Assembly (NCBI GenBank): GCA_028753945.1
Contig: JAPNXP010000010.1
Span: 313,042 to 377,041, forward strand
Direction of reading: 5' to 3'
DNA: 64,000 nt
Source: Hexactinellida sp. DTS-2022
Lineage: Eukaryota > Porifera > Hexactinellida
Shown: positions 44,200-53,735 of the stretch, in pieces
Layout: the number at the start of each line of letters is the position of its first letter
Numbering within the stretch: position 1 is the first letter of the stretch
The notes under the pieces: model-generated
The model's input: only the letters and a program-made list of their open reading frames with translations
Database searches by the model: none
What the model was told of the DNA's origin: nothing
Made by a program: the position numbers and the translations under genes

Positions 44200-44296
44200 A
44201 TTGCTTGCTTTTGTGTTTAATTAATTAATTATGATTTTGTTTGTAATTATTTATGGCTAAAATAAGTTACTACTTAATAATGTAATAAGATAGAAG

Positions 44297-44376
44297 GATT
44301 TCCGGACCATTGAATGACTTCGTTATAAGCAGGTACTTCGTTATATCCGACTTGGTTATAACGGGAGTTAACTGTA
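44297..44376. repeat. Truncated family E element
   Basis: TTCCGGACCATTGAATGACT leads into ATATCCGACTTGGTTATAAC and GGGAGTTAACTGTA. Only the right end is present, as at 40577-40657, so the two share the same truncation. The rest of the spacer 44200-44785 is AT-rich with no gene seen. Confidence 0.6.
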
Positions 44377-44785
44377 CGTATTATTATTCTGCGTGATTCA
44401 TATTATCTTTTAAAATCTATTTATAGTAATTTGATGTTGTATTATATAACATCAGCTAACACAATTAAATTGTAATATTTTGTAAGCTTACTTGTAATAT
44501 TAATTTTCTGAAATAAATAATTCGGGAAATGTCTGATTAATAATTATTGACATGACAAGGATATTTAGTCAAGTTTATATTTCCTTAAATTTATTCTATG
44601 CATCTTTGAGATTCGACATATATATCGACATTATTCTGGAAATTATTTTACCTAAATTATCCGGAGTTTTAGAATATTAGATAAGAAATATACAAATTTA
44701 ATTCCATAATTGTGTAACAAAATTAACTATACAAGACTCCATCTAAACAGATTATATTAAAGAAGATATTATATTAAGAGGATAG

Positions 44786-45904
44786 CTAGCTAGCTACCAG
44801 TAGTGGTTGGAACTGAGTATAGTTGAAACGTATTGGATAGTTTTTAATCGAAAACCTTTTGTTTAGCACGTGTAGGAGCCAGGGGATTATCAGAATGAAA
44901 GAGGGCGTTATTAGAACAAATGCGTACAGGATCTCTAATATGAGGCTACAGCATGCGAACACTAAATTCCAAATATTCGCTATTTCAATTTTGACATTAT
45001 GTGACAGATAGTCAATGTTAATATCGTAGACATCTTTGAAATAGCAAGGAACTAGTAGCAACGTAATTATGTGATTTATATAAATGCTTGAAAATATTAT
45101 AATAATTACCATGAACCCGAACAGCTGTATAGAGATAAATACTCTATAAGTATTATAGCTAGCAGAGGAGGCTTTGTATCTTACGTCATCGCACTCGAAG
45201 TGTAGAATCTCATACAGCACAGAACGAATAGCTCGAGACAGTCTCCTACTCTCCGTAACAAGAATAGCCCAGTTTACAAACAACAGGATTGGACATATAA
45301 CGGCTAATAGGATCTGAGTGTAGGGAATAGCACAGAGAAACAGCAGCACAGCTTGAATACACCACCAGACTACATATCTGGTAACCACACGGTTGTCAAG
45401 GGAATGCCCGTTGTATCTTCTCTTTAAATAAGTGCACAGGAAAGAAAACAAGAGAATGAATGATATGAAAACAAGCGATACCAATATCGGAACTAAAGTG
45501 GCTGCTGGGTATTCATTATAGAAGATTACTACCCAATCCACGGTAACGTTGAGATGGTTGCATGTTTCAAATGGGGAAATAAGACTGGTTTTATCTCTAT
45601 ATACATTTTTAATTACACCTGCGATTCCTGCAAGTATGTGGAGCAAGCATTCCAACAACAGGATTAAAATCAGTAATATAATCTTATAAATAACAGTTTT
45701 ATAGTTGGATAGTGCTTTTGCGCGAACACCACTGTCTATAATGGAATATTTGCAAGTCTTGTAATCACGACAAGTGCGTTTCAGCTGTTTACACAAATAA
45801 AATAGCCAAAAAAAGAACATAAACAGAAAACAGCTTGCTATAATCGCGATACACACGTCTTCAATATTATATAAATAATGCGGAATAGATGCCATCCGAA
45901 ACAA
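44786..45904 (-). CDS. Seven-transmembrane protein, family member 3
   Basis: 372 aa in one exon, on the opposite strand to members 1 and 2. Seven hydrophobic segments, with loop 1 inside basic (QLKRTCRDYKTCKYSI) and outer loop motif FETCNHLNVT. The segment FSFLCTYLKRRYNGHSL through HFECDD (about 45142-45451 on the plus strand) is nearly identical at DNA level to members 1 and 2, except for the loss of one codon (DDVRYK against DDVIRYK). N- and C-terminal thirds are much more diverged. The C-terminal tail is basic (RFSIKNYPIRFNYTQFQPLL), a feature shared with member 4. Confidence 0.75.
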   Translation of the reverse strand: MFRMASIPHYLYNIEDVCIAIIASCFLFMFFFWLFYLCKQLKRTCRDYKTCKYSIIDSGVRAKALSNYKTVIYKIILLILILLLECLLHILAGIAGVIKNVYRDKTSLISPFETCNHLNVTVDWVVIFYNEYPAATLVPILVSLVFISFILLFSFLCTYLKRRYNGHSLDNRVVTRYVVWWCIQAVLLFLCAIPYTQILLAVICPILLFVNWAILVTESRRLSRAIRSVLYEILHFECDDVRYKASSASYNTYRVFISIQLFGFMVIIIIFSSIYINHIITLLLVPCYFKDVYDINIDYLSHNVKIEIANIWNLVFACCSLILEILYAFVLITPSFILIIPWLLHVLNKRFSIKNYPIRFNYTQFQPLLVAS

Positions 45905-47128
45905 TTTGGATTTTGTTGAGATCTCCTTTATTTATATCTAATTTATGTGCTAATATCCTAATGCCATTTATATATTACATATTATGATAATGTAATGGTA
46001 ATATGTTAACATGCATTATATAATAGATTGCACAATAATATATACTAGTCAATTGCCCGTCGCTTTGCTGACGTAATATGGAAATATTTTCATGATACAT
46101 TTGATATGGATATTATATAGCGGGAATATACACTAATAGGTGGCTATGTACAGATACTGATAATTTATATATATATCAGTCATTATAGCAAGCCCACCTA
46201 CAAAACCTCTTTGTATACTACATTTCGGGTGTATTTTACATTAGTGCTCCCTATCTGAGACATTTTCAGCTGCGCGAACTTCAGGATTAAGGCGTCTCTT
46301 TTTCTGATTATTTCTATTGGAGGAATTATCAGCTCGCGAACTTCGGGATAAGGCGTGTTTTTCTTTTCAACATTTTATTGCCCCATAAACGCTTTATGGC
46401 ACACATTTCCTTAGGTCTATGTGGTATTTTCGATGAGTTGCCCGGGTTTGTAAAAACTTCCATTAAATATTTAACAAAATGATTTTGTTTCCATATGTGG
46501 TATTTATTCAAAAAATGAATGTCAACAATGCATATTAAGAGATATATATTAGTGGTTGAATTGGGCCAATCAAAATGCGATCAGCAGTATCAAAAATGAA
46601 TGTCAACAATCCATATTAGCAGTCATATGAGATAAATATTAGTGGTTGAATTGGGCCAATCAAAATGCGATTTGAGATCGGTTGCGGACACACACACACA
46701 CACACAGACACTGCTCTATTAATAGTATAGATTCGTATTACTTACACTTTACAACCCTAGGCTTTTTCCCAAGATCTTGCGGGTTTTCATAAAATATTTC
46801 CATAATAGCTTTTTCCAAAAAAAATTTAAATTCGTCTGGTAATTAATAAAGGCATCGTATTTAATTGTAACAACTTATATTGAAAAATATAAGATAATCT
46901 AGTGTTTTTGTAGAAAATCATGTGTTTTTGGTATAATTGTATTAAATTATAATTACAGTATAATGGGAACAGAATACTGAGCAACTTCTCTCGTTACTAT
47001 ATTTAAATGTGCTTAGAAGTTAGCACACGTATGTGTGCGAAAATCCACTTATAAAAACTTTGTTATCTGGAATACGTATACCGGTATATTTTAATAACTA
47101 GTACAATGCATATACATTAATATTTAGG
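45905..47128. other. Repeat-rich spacer between 7TM members 3 and 4
   Basis: Holds a direct repeat of 'cgcgaacttc(a/g)ggat(t)aaggcgt' (46273-46297 and 46335-46357), a tandem duplication of about 75 bp (46511-46581 and 46592-46671, both with TTGGGCCAATCAAAATGCGA), a (CA)n run (46690-46706) and a 'ctattaatagtatagat' end (46715-46731) that could mark a mobile-element terminus beginning at 'actagtcaattgcccgtcgc' near 46045. No intact gene; the element class is not identified. Confidence 0.5.
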
Positions 47129-48229
47129 TTAATTATGTTCTAACAGGGGTTGTATCATAGCATAATTGAATCTATAAGCCCCCCTACCACCTCGGGACAT
47201 AAAATGTAACCAATAAAATAGAGATATGCACAAGTAGGGCACTACCAACAGGAATCCATAGACCAAATCTATTAAGAAAATAGCGTATCTGTCGATATAC
47301 ACAGTAACTGATTCTTCTAAATCTACTCTCGCGTTGCTATCCAATGTAATTCCTAGATCGATGTTGTAGGTTTGGTTTAGGTAGCATTCGTTTAGAATTA
47401 TACCTTTGACTAACGCAGTTATTATGGTAAGACACACCAACATAATTGTGCTTAGAATAGAGAGGAGATGGACTGTAATGAACACATTGTAAGTTATATA
47501 TTTAACTCTATGTATTTTATAGCGTAGGGGATCATTCTCGAAATGTAACACCTCGAAAAGCTTAGACTTAATTGTTCGAGATAATTTCCGACTTGACTTT
47601 AGCAAAAGAATCCAATCGACTGTCTGTAATACAGGCAGTGTAAAAAACAATAATTGCAGGTAGGGAATAAGAGCGGTAAATAGGAAGAGTATTTGAGTTA
47701 CCCACCAAATGATTAAATGTGAAAGCAAACGTGTTTCCAAAGAATATCCATAGTATCTCCTAGCCAGATAAGTGCTTAGTATAGTTAGAAACATCATTGA
47801 AGAGATCGACAGAACCCCATAACTGATTGGTATTAATTGAATGGCTGGGTCAATGAGAAGTAGATCCAAATATATAAAATTACATTTAGTTTGCCTTTCA
47901 ATAGCATGTATATATTGCTTGTGTGAATGCTCATATACATATAGAATAATAGTAGGAACTCCTATGTAAAAAGGGAGAATAATTTCTATAACGGCTATAC
48001 AAACAAGGAGTGCGTCTTTAATAAGTACAGTTCTGTAATTAAAGAGAATCTTAACTCTCACTTGGTAATCGATATGGATTGAGTTCTTGTATTTTTTAAA
48101 TTCTCTCCAAGTCTTCCTTGCGCTCCTTATAATATAAATAAGCCAGAAATTAGTTAGAATTATGTGCAGAAATATCCCTATGCAGAAAAAGGAAGCCTGT
48201 AAAACTCCAAAGTAACTAGGATTAAACAT
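47129..48229 (-). CDS. Seven-transmembrane protein, family member 4 (divergent)
   Basis: 366 aa in one exon. Aligns along its length with the other three members: loop 1 inside TWREFKKYKNSIHIDYQVRVKILFNYRTVLIKD; core STYLARRYYGYSLETRLLSHLIIWW; loop 3 inside SSRKLSRTIKSKLFEVLHFENDPLRYKIHRVKYITY; tail RGAYRFNYAMIQPLLEHN. Outer loop 1 has a Cys (QTKCNFIYL) and loop 3 a Cys with an N-glycosylation site (NECYLNQTYN). Its core differs at many positions from the near-identical core of members 1-3, so it shows the normal divergence of the family. Positions conserved across all four (RRYxGxSL, SRxLSRxI, LHFE) are candidates for function. Confidence 0.75.
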   Translation of the reverse strand: MFNPSYFGVLQASFFCIGIFLHIILTNFWLIYIIRSARKTWREFKKYKNSIHIDYQVRVKILFNYRTVLIKDALLVCIAVIEIILPFYIGVPTIILYVYEHSHKQYIHAIERQTKCNFIYLDLLLIDPAIQLIPISYGVLSISSMMFLTILSTYLARRYYGYSLETRLLSHLIIWWVTQILFLFTALIPYLQLLFFTLPVLQTVDWILLLKSSRKLSRTIKSKLFEVLHFENDPLRYKIHRVKYITYNVFITVHLLSILSTIMLVCLTIITALVKGIILNECYLNQTYNIDLGITLDSNARVDLEESVTVYIDRYAIFLIDLVYGFLLVVPYLCISLFYWLHFMSRGGRGAYRFNYAMIQPLLEHN

Positions 48230-48830
48230 TTTCTCTTACAAAACCTATCTTAACATCTATTTATTTAAGTAAATAAATAGGAAATGTCTCGTTGTCTAAT
48301 TAATTTATTAATTAACCCCCGGGTAAATTCTAAGGTATTAGGTTAGAATAGTTGTTTCAATAAGAGTTACATAATCTCTAAATGGATGCCAGCATATTTA
48401 GAATTTAAATAGCATTAGCAGTATAAAGAAAATATACCTAATTGTAATAAGAGAATTGGAATTTCAATTTGTATAAACCCTGTAGATAAAGTTACAATGA
48501 GGATATCTTAACTAATATGTTTTACCAAGTATAGAATGCTATGGTTTTACATATGTATTCATCTGCACAAAGCAACTATTATATGAATATTATTAATATT
48601 TATGCTTAGAATAGAATATATTATTGCTGTTACGTATTCCTTTAGATATGAGACAATATTTGTAACTACGTATTTCTAAACAAAAAAGATTGTCAAGCAA
48701 TATTGTTAGCAGAATTAATTATTTTTGGATAACAAATTACAAAATTAATGGAATAATTTTTTTTAAGCTTGAAATATTATAGTAGATTGTATAAGTGAAT
48801 TTATTAATTATATAATTCGGAAGTGATTAG
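48230..48830. other. AT-rich spacer between 7TM member 4 and CHMP4
   Basis: No repeat family, RNA gene or coding exon that I can support. Confidence 0.4.
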
Positions 48831-49466
48831 TTAGTTGGCCCACGATTCTAAGCTAGCTAGCTCCTTGTCCTGTTTCACTTTTTCTTTCCCCCCTTTCGCG
48901 ACAGGTAACGGTTGATCCGGTACAGCTGGCAATCCGTCTAAAACAAGTTTGTAGTCCACATCACTTGTCAGCTCATCGAGCTCAGCTAACAATTCATCGT
49001 CATCAATGTCTTGATAGTTCCCGAAACCTGTCGCAAGTGTCTCGCTTATATCAGACGCAATCTGCTGCTGATCTTGAATGTCACATATCAAATCCTGCAC
49101 ATCGTCGACATCTAACTTCTTGTGTGCCGCTTTGAGAGTTTTCGCGGCTGTACTCATATTTTTAAGCACTTCCGTATTGATGGAAACACTCTCAAGATTT
49201 TCGCGTTGAAACTCAACAGTAGATAGAGTCCCGTCGACTTGTTGTAGCTGTTTTTCTAACCTCTTTTTACGCTTCAATGCTTCGATGGCAACCTTTTTGT
49301 TTGAACTACCATTCTTCCTTGCTATTTCTAACTGTTTAGCTATCTGTGTCTCTAGAAATGCACTTTTCTTCTCCAGCATTAACTGGGTATCTCTCATCTT
49401 AGTAACTGCTACCTCGGGAGAGAGCTCTTCTTTTGACTTCTTTTTAAATATTTTTAATTTTGACAT
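48831..49466 (-). CDS. CHMP4B: ESCRT-III subunit CHMP4 (SNF7)
   Basis: 211 aa in one exon. The SNF7 core (~1-150: LSPEVAVTKMRDTQLMLEKKSAFLETQIAKQLEIARK, ALKRKKRLEKQLQQVDGTLSTVEFQRENLE) is basic, followed by an acidic regulatory half (DIDDDELLAELDEL) and a C-terminal helix ELASLESWAN, which matches the CHMP4 motif that binds ALIX Bro1 domains. The polymer it forms cuts membrane necks in endosomal sorting, cytokinesis and envelope repair. Paralogue letter not resolved. It is the gene just downstream of P5CR on the same strand. Confidence 0.92.
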   Translation of the reverse strand: MSKLKIFKKKSKEELSPEVAVTKMRDTQLMLEKKSAFLETQIAKQLEIARKNGSSNKKVAIEALKRKKRLEKQLQQVDGTLSTVEFQRENLESVSINTEVLKNMSTAAKTLKAAHKKLDVDDVQDLICDIQDQQQIASDISETLATGFGNYQDIDDDELLAELDELTSDVDYKLVLDGLPAVPDQPLPVAKGGKEKVKQDKELASLESWAN

Positions 49467-49864
49467 GACGAATATAATATTTCTAATGATTTAGAAATTA
49501 TTAAATCATTTAGAAAGTATATTCGCTAAACATAATGTCTGGAAGGAAATTTGTATTAAATTTAACCTCAACCTTGCGTATACTGATTTCCCAAGCAAAC
49601 AATTTCAACATAAATCTATGAAAAGTTATTATTATCAGTACTAATTCATGATGCAGCTAATAAGAATTAAGAGATCACTAGATTGTTCTATAATGAATGC
49701 AAAAAATGTTATTTCTCCACGTTGTTAACAGAGTTCGCTAGTTCAATTGATTTCTTGCTTGAAACTTCGACTGCGTCCATCAGTATACCTCTTAGCCCGG
49801 CTCTCTCCAGTGTATGCATAGCGCTAATGCTAATTCCGCCCGGAGAACAAACGTCGTCTTTCAG

Positions 49865-50468
49865 CTAAATATAATAAGGTATTACAGTCAGGTTATTTTA
49901 ACATAAACATTCAACTTCAAGGGACCAAATAATTTGTTAATAATAGAGATACTTCATATTCATAATAAGCGTTCTAAACCTTATACAACTGTATCTATGT
50001 AAGTTGTTAAATTGGAACCATAGGACTTGTTCGTAATATAATTTGTTTCATATTAATTTAAGCAGAAGGAAAATTGTTCACAAAAAGCATATTTAATACT
50101 ATACTCTCGTAATTATTTAGAAAAGTTACCAAAGGCGAATTCAATCTGTTAATATATTCAATATATGCCTAGATTTATTGTATGTTAGATAGAGAAGCCA
50201 GTATATTGTGCCTTATTGAAACTTATTTCTATTTAATTAACGTTACTAGGCTGTTCTAGACTATTCTATTCGATAAAATTATCTATCTATAAAATAATCC
50301 AATTACGTAGTGACCTATTACCTAGTATAACAATCATTGTCGTCAGTAATACTAATTTTAGTAGTTAGAATATTCCAGATTACCCTTGACTATCTATATA
50401 AACATTTACATTTGCTACAAACTAACTAGAATAAACATTTGCGTGCTACAAACTAACTAGAAAAAGAG
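49865..50468. other. P5CR last-intron segment upstream of nested ZFAND2
   Basis: Includes a dispersed repeat shared with 37222-37340 (ACAGTCAGGTT, then GTAAGTTGTTAAATTGG at about 50000) and the ZFAND2 promoter region described separately. No further gene seen. Confidence 0.45.
50368..50401 (+). promoter_or_regulatory. Heat-shock-element-like site and TATA box of ZFAND2
   Basis: GAATATTCCAGAT (50368-50380) has three alternating 5-bp units of the HSF type (GAA-ta-TTC-ca-GAt), the third with one mismatch. A TATA box, CTATATAAA, follows at 50394-50402. The ATG is at 50469. Mammalian ZFAND2A (AIRAP) is induced by arsenite and heat through HSF1, so the arrangement fits the gene, but this site has been read by eye only. 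Confidence 0.5.
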
Positions 50469-51239
50469 ATGGAGCTACCTCACATGGGAACACACTGTTC
50501 AGAACAGAGCTGCCATCAGCTGGACTTCCTACCATTCACGTGCGACCTTTGTCACCACACTTTCTGCGGCGAGCATCGCTCGTACAAAGAGCACAAATGT
50601 ACAGAGGCTTACAGGAAAGATAAGCTAGTACCGACCTGTCCTTTGTGTGGACAGGCATTGCCGGTGAGTAAGGGAATGGACGCCGATCTGAGAGTTAACA
50701 AACACATCGAGATGGAGTGTAAGAGCGAGAATAAAGTCAGGGCTAAAAGTAATGCTTTGTGTAACTTCAGTTCTTGTAAAGTTAGAGAACTCATTCCTGT
50801 AATTTGCGAAGACTGTCACCTTCACTTCTGTCTGAACCACAGATTCCCAGACCAACACAACTGTCAACAAGCGCAGATAAAAGACCGCGGAATGAAGCGG
50901 TTTAACTCCCCATTTGGTGCCGGACCCACTTTGGTAGATCCGACGCCTGCTACGGATCCGCGCTGCCGAATTCTCGCAGCGCCGACACAATCTCTGAAAC
51001 CGAAAAACAAAACCGAAGAGGAGAGACTGCTATCAGACGCAATCGCCGCTTCTCTGAGAGAGCCACAGAGGTCGGGAGCTAGTTCTAGTTCCATTAAACC
51101 TAACACCTCTAAACCCAGCTCAGGTGTGAGAAAAACCGCGAAAGAAATGAAAGAACAAGAAGATTTAGATTTCGCAATCGCACTCTCACTCTCAGAAGCG
51201 GATAATGATAAGAAGAGGAAGACAATCTCTGTTAAATAA
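50469..51239 (+). CDS. ZFAND2B: AN1 zinc-finger protein ZFAND2 (AIRAP/AIRAPL type)
   Basis: 256 aa in one exon. Two AN1 zinc fingers: HCSEQSCHQLDFLPFTCDLCHHTFCGEHRSYKEHKC (~9-44) and CNFSSCKVRELIPVICEDCHLHFCLNHRFPDQHNC (~98-132). Two ubiquitin-interacting motifs follow: EERLLSDAIAASLRE (~184-198) and EDLDFAIALSLSEAD (~232-246). Two AN1 domains plus UIMs is the ZFAND2B (AIRAPL) architecture; a C-terminal prenylation box is absent (end TISVK). These proteins bind the proteasome and p97 during proteotoxic and arsenite stress. The gene lies wholly within the last intron of P5CR, on the opposite strand. Confidence 0.92.
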   Translation: MELPHMGTHCSEQSCHQLDFLPFTCDLCHHTFCGEHRSYKEHKCTEAYRKDKLVPTCPLCGQALPVSKGMDADLRVNKHIEMECKSENKVRAKSNALCNFSSCKVRELIPVICEDCHLHFCLNHRFPDQHNCQQAQIKDRGMKRFNSPFGAGPTLVDPTPATDPRCRILAAPTQSLKPKNKTEEERLLSDAIAASLREPQRSGASSSSIKPNTSKPSSGVRKTAKEMKEQEDLDFAIALSLSEADNDKKRKTISVK

Positions 51240-51411
51240 ATATTTATTTATTCTTACAAGTTTGAGACTTCCTTTACTGTACGTACTTTTACTTTACTAC
51301 TTCATTAATTAAACTCCCCTTATAATACGAGTATATGTACATACCTGAGAAATATGTTTATCTGATGATAACATCATTTTAGAAGCTCCCTACAATAATA
51401 ACAATAATAAA

Positions 51412-51516
51412 TACAGTCGACTCCGCTTAATAGAGCCACCGGTTAATAGATTTTCTGCTTAATCGAGTCAAAATATCCTGGTCCCGAGGTGACTCTAATA
51501 AGCGGAGTCGACTGTA
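51412..51516. repeat. Family B element in a P5CR intron
   Basis: ACAGTCGACTCCGCTTAATA at the left and TAAGCGGAGTCGACTGTA at the right; near-perfect inverted ends flanked by TA. Confidence 0.78.
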
Positions 51517-51671
51517 TAAACAATTTATGAATCACTACAATCTAATGCCACTTACAAGCATGGTGTGTGCGACTAATTTGAGTGCTAACTCTTTGGGTAA
51601 TCCTGCCTTGACTCCTCCGTCTGCTAGAGCTTCGCACACGAGATACATCTACAAGCGAAATATTATATTAC

Positions 51672-51955
51672 ACAGAAAACTCTCGTTATAACGGAGTGCA
51701 AGGGACCTTTGGTGTACTTCGATATAAGCGGAGTAAAATCTACTATAGTAGAACCTTGTTAGTACGAACACTAGGGGACCGTCATAATGCATTCGCCTTT
51801 TCCGGAATTCGTGTAAACTGGTGTCATTAATATTAAAACGGCTTTGAAGGGGACTGAAATAGTGTTCGTATTAACCGTGTTCCAATAACGAGGTTCTACT
51901 ATACTTTATCCGTCTGGGAAACATAAAAAACTTCATTATAACGGAGTTACTATAC
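51672..51955. repeat. Family E element split by a family D element (P5CR intron)
   Basis: The outer ends are AACTCTCGTTATAACGGAGT (51678) and TTCATTATAACGGAGTTACT (ending 51951). The inner family D copy at 51744-51904 begins TATAGTAGAACCTTGTTAGT and ends AACGAGGTTCTACTATA. The inner element matches the one in Miro intron 2. Confidence 0.7.
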
Positions 51956-52342
51956 ATAACATACAAATCGCTTACGTAAGAAGGGCCACACCCACTGAGG
52001 CCGGTTATAACATCCAAGTACTTCTCGTCTACCCTCTGGCAGTAGCCTACGCTGGAGAAGAGACTCTGTATCGTCTCCAGCTGCTCTGCGCTAACGGCGT
52101 GTCCGGGAGAGAAGAGAGTGGCCCCCGAACAGACCTTGGAGGAGGTGTTGGGCATGCTACGGGCCACACACGTGTCAGATGGGAGGTGCTATAGGGTAAT
52201 GCGTGTGTTATTAGATGGGATAATGTAAATTTATACCAAACAGATAATAACTGGATCAAGTGAAAAAAAATTAATATTCTGCTATGAATTTGTTGTAATA
52301 TTTGGAAGAAGTTATACACTCCAAAATGACATAAAAACCAAT

Positions 52343-52510
52343 TACAGTAGTGTTCGCGTAATAGAAGTCGCATTTTTCACGAATCTTTTTGCTAATAGGC
52401 GAACTTGCTCTTAGAGGAACAAAATTAAACATGCAATGATCCCTTGGGGACTGAAAATAACTTGTTAATAGAACAATAATATTGCTACGTATTAGGCGAA
52501 CACCACTGTA
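52343..52510. repeat. Family C element in a P5CR intron
   Basis: TACAGTAGTGTTCGCGTAAT at the left and ATTAGGCGAACACCACTGTA at the right, inverted, TA-flanked. Confidence 0.76.
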
Positions 52511-52830
52511 GTAAAATCTAAAGAATTTTGAAGGCTCTATTATTGGTCAAATATTTACTAATACGTAATAATAATTAAAAATAAACAATCTCACTTGTTT
52601 TATTGTTGATAGTTTGACACCTGCCGCCACTGATATGACGAGGTGTCTGTGTGTCTCAATTCGCGAGTATAGCTCATCCAGCACGGTCGGTACCCTATCT
52701 GGCTTAACGGCTATTATAATAGCGTCACATTTCGCAGGAATAAGTGCGTTTTCAGGAAAAGCTTGTACTTGCAGTTCTTTCTATAATAAAATGAATAAAT
52801 TAAGAGTACTACAGTAAACTCCCGTTATAT

Positions 52831-53490
52831 CTGTTATGGACATGTCTGTTATGGACATGTCTGTTATAGACATGTCTGTTATGGACATGTCTGTCATAGA
52901 CATGTCTGTTATAGACATGTCTGTTATAGACATGTCTGTTATGGACATGTCTGTTATAGACATGTCTGTTATAGACATGTCTGTTATGGACATGTCTGTT
53001 ATAGACATGTCTGTTATAGACATGTCTGTTATAGACATGTCTGTTATAGACATGTCTGTTATGGACATGTCTGTTATGGACATGTCTGTTATGGACATGT
53101 CTGTTATAGACATGTCTGTTATGGACATGTCTGTTATGGACATGTCTGTTATAGACATGTCTGTTATAGACATGTCTGTTATGGACATGTCTGTTATAGA
53201 CATGTCTGTTATAGACATGTCTGTTATAGACATGTCTGTTATAGACATGTCTGTTATGGACATGTCTGTTATAGACATGTCTGTTATAGACATGTCTGTT
53301 ATAGACATGTCTGTTATAGACATGTCTGTTATGGACATGTCTGTTATAGACATGTCTGTTATGGACATGTCTGTTATAGACATGTCTGTTATAGACATGT
53401 CTGTTATGGACATGTCTGTTATGGACATGTCTGTTATGGACATGTCTGTTATGGACATGTCTGTTATAGACATGTCTGTTATAGACATGT
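52831..53490. repeat. 44-unit 15-bp minisatellite in a P5CR intron
   Basis: Exactly 44 head-to-tail copies of CTGTTATRGACATGT (660 bp). Only one position varies regularly: R is A in 26 units and G in 18. One unit has an extra change (gtcata). Each junction reads RGACATGTCT, which fits the p53-family half-site RRRCWWGYYY, with 5-bp spacers. The unit length is a multiple of three and stop-free, so long frames run through it on both strands; these are not genes. It arose inside a pogo-like element: ACAGTAAACTCCCGTTATAT stands at its left edge and CAGTTATTACGAGAGT at its right. Confidence 0.97.
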
Positions 53491-53507
53491 TCAGTTATTA
53501 CGAGAGT

Positions 53508-53735
53508 CAGGGGCGTAAACTTGGGTTGTGCGGCAGGTGTCTGGTACCTTGGCATTTCCAAACCGAAACAACCCCAAATATAATTTAGCAGATGCCGAGC
53601 TAAATATAACTTTTTCATAATAAAAAACTAAGACACAAAAACACAAAATGAAATATTCATTCAGAAAAATAAATAACTAGGGGACGAAGAAAGTGTCTTC
53701 GCACCTTGGGAATTTTAACGAAGTTTACGCCCATG
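53508..53735. repeat. hAT-like MITE next to the minisatellite
   Basis: CAGGGGCGTAAACTTGGG at the left pairs with CGAAGTTTACGCCCATG at the right. The interior is AT-rich and non-coding. It sits in the right arm of the same pogo-like element that carries the minisatellite (outer limits about 52811-53742). No clear 8-bp duplication. Confidence 0.65.

Noticed and set aside
52781..53618. Long open frames (235-269 aa) on both strands through the minisatellite, coding DMSIT or NRHVY repeats
   Set aside because: The 15-bp unit is a multiple of three with no stop in several frames, so long frames are automatic. Nothing suggests translation.
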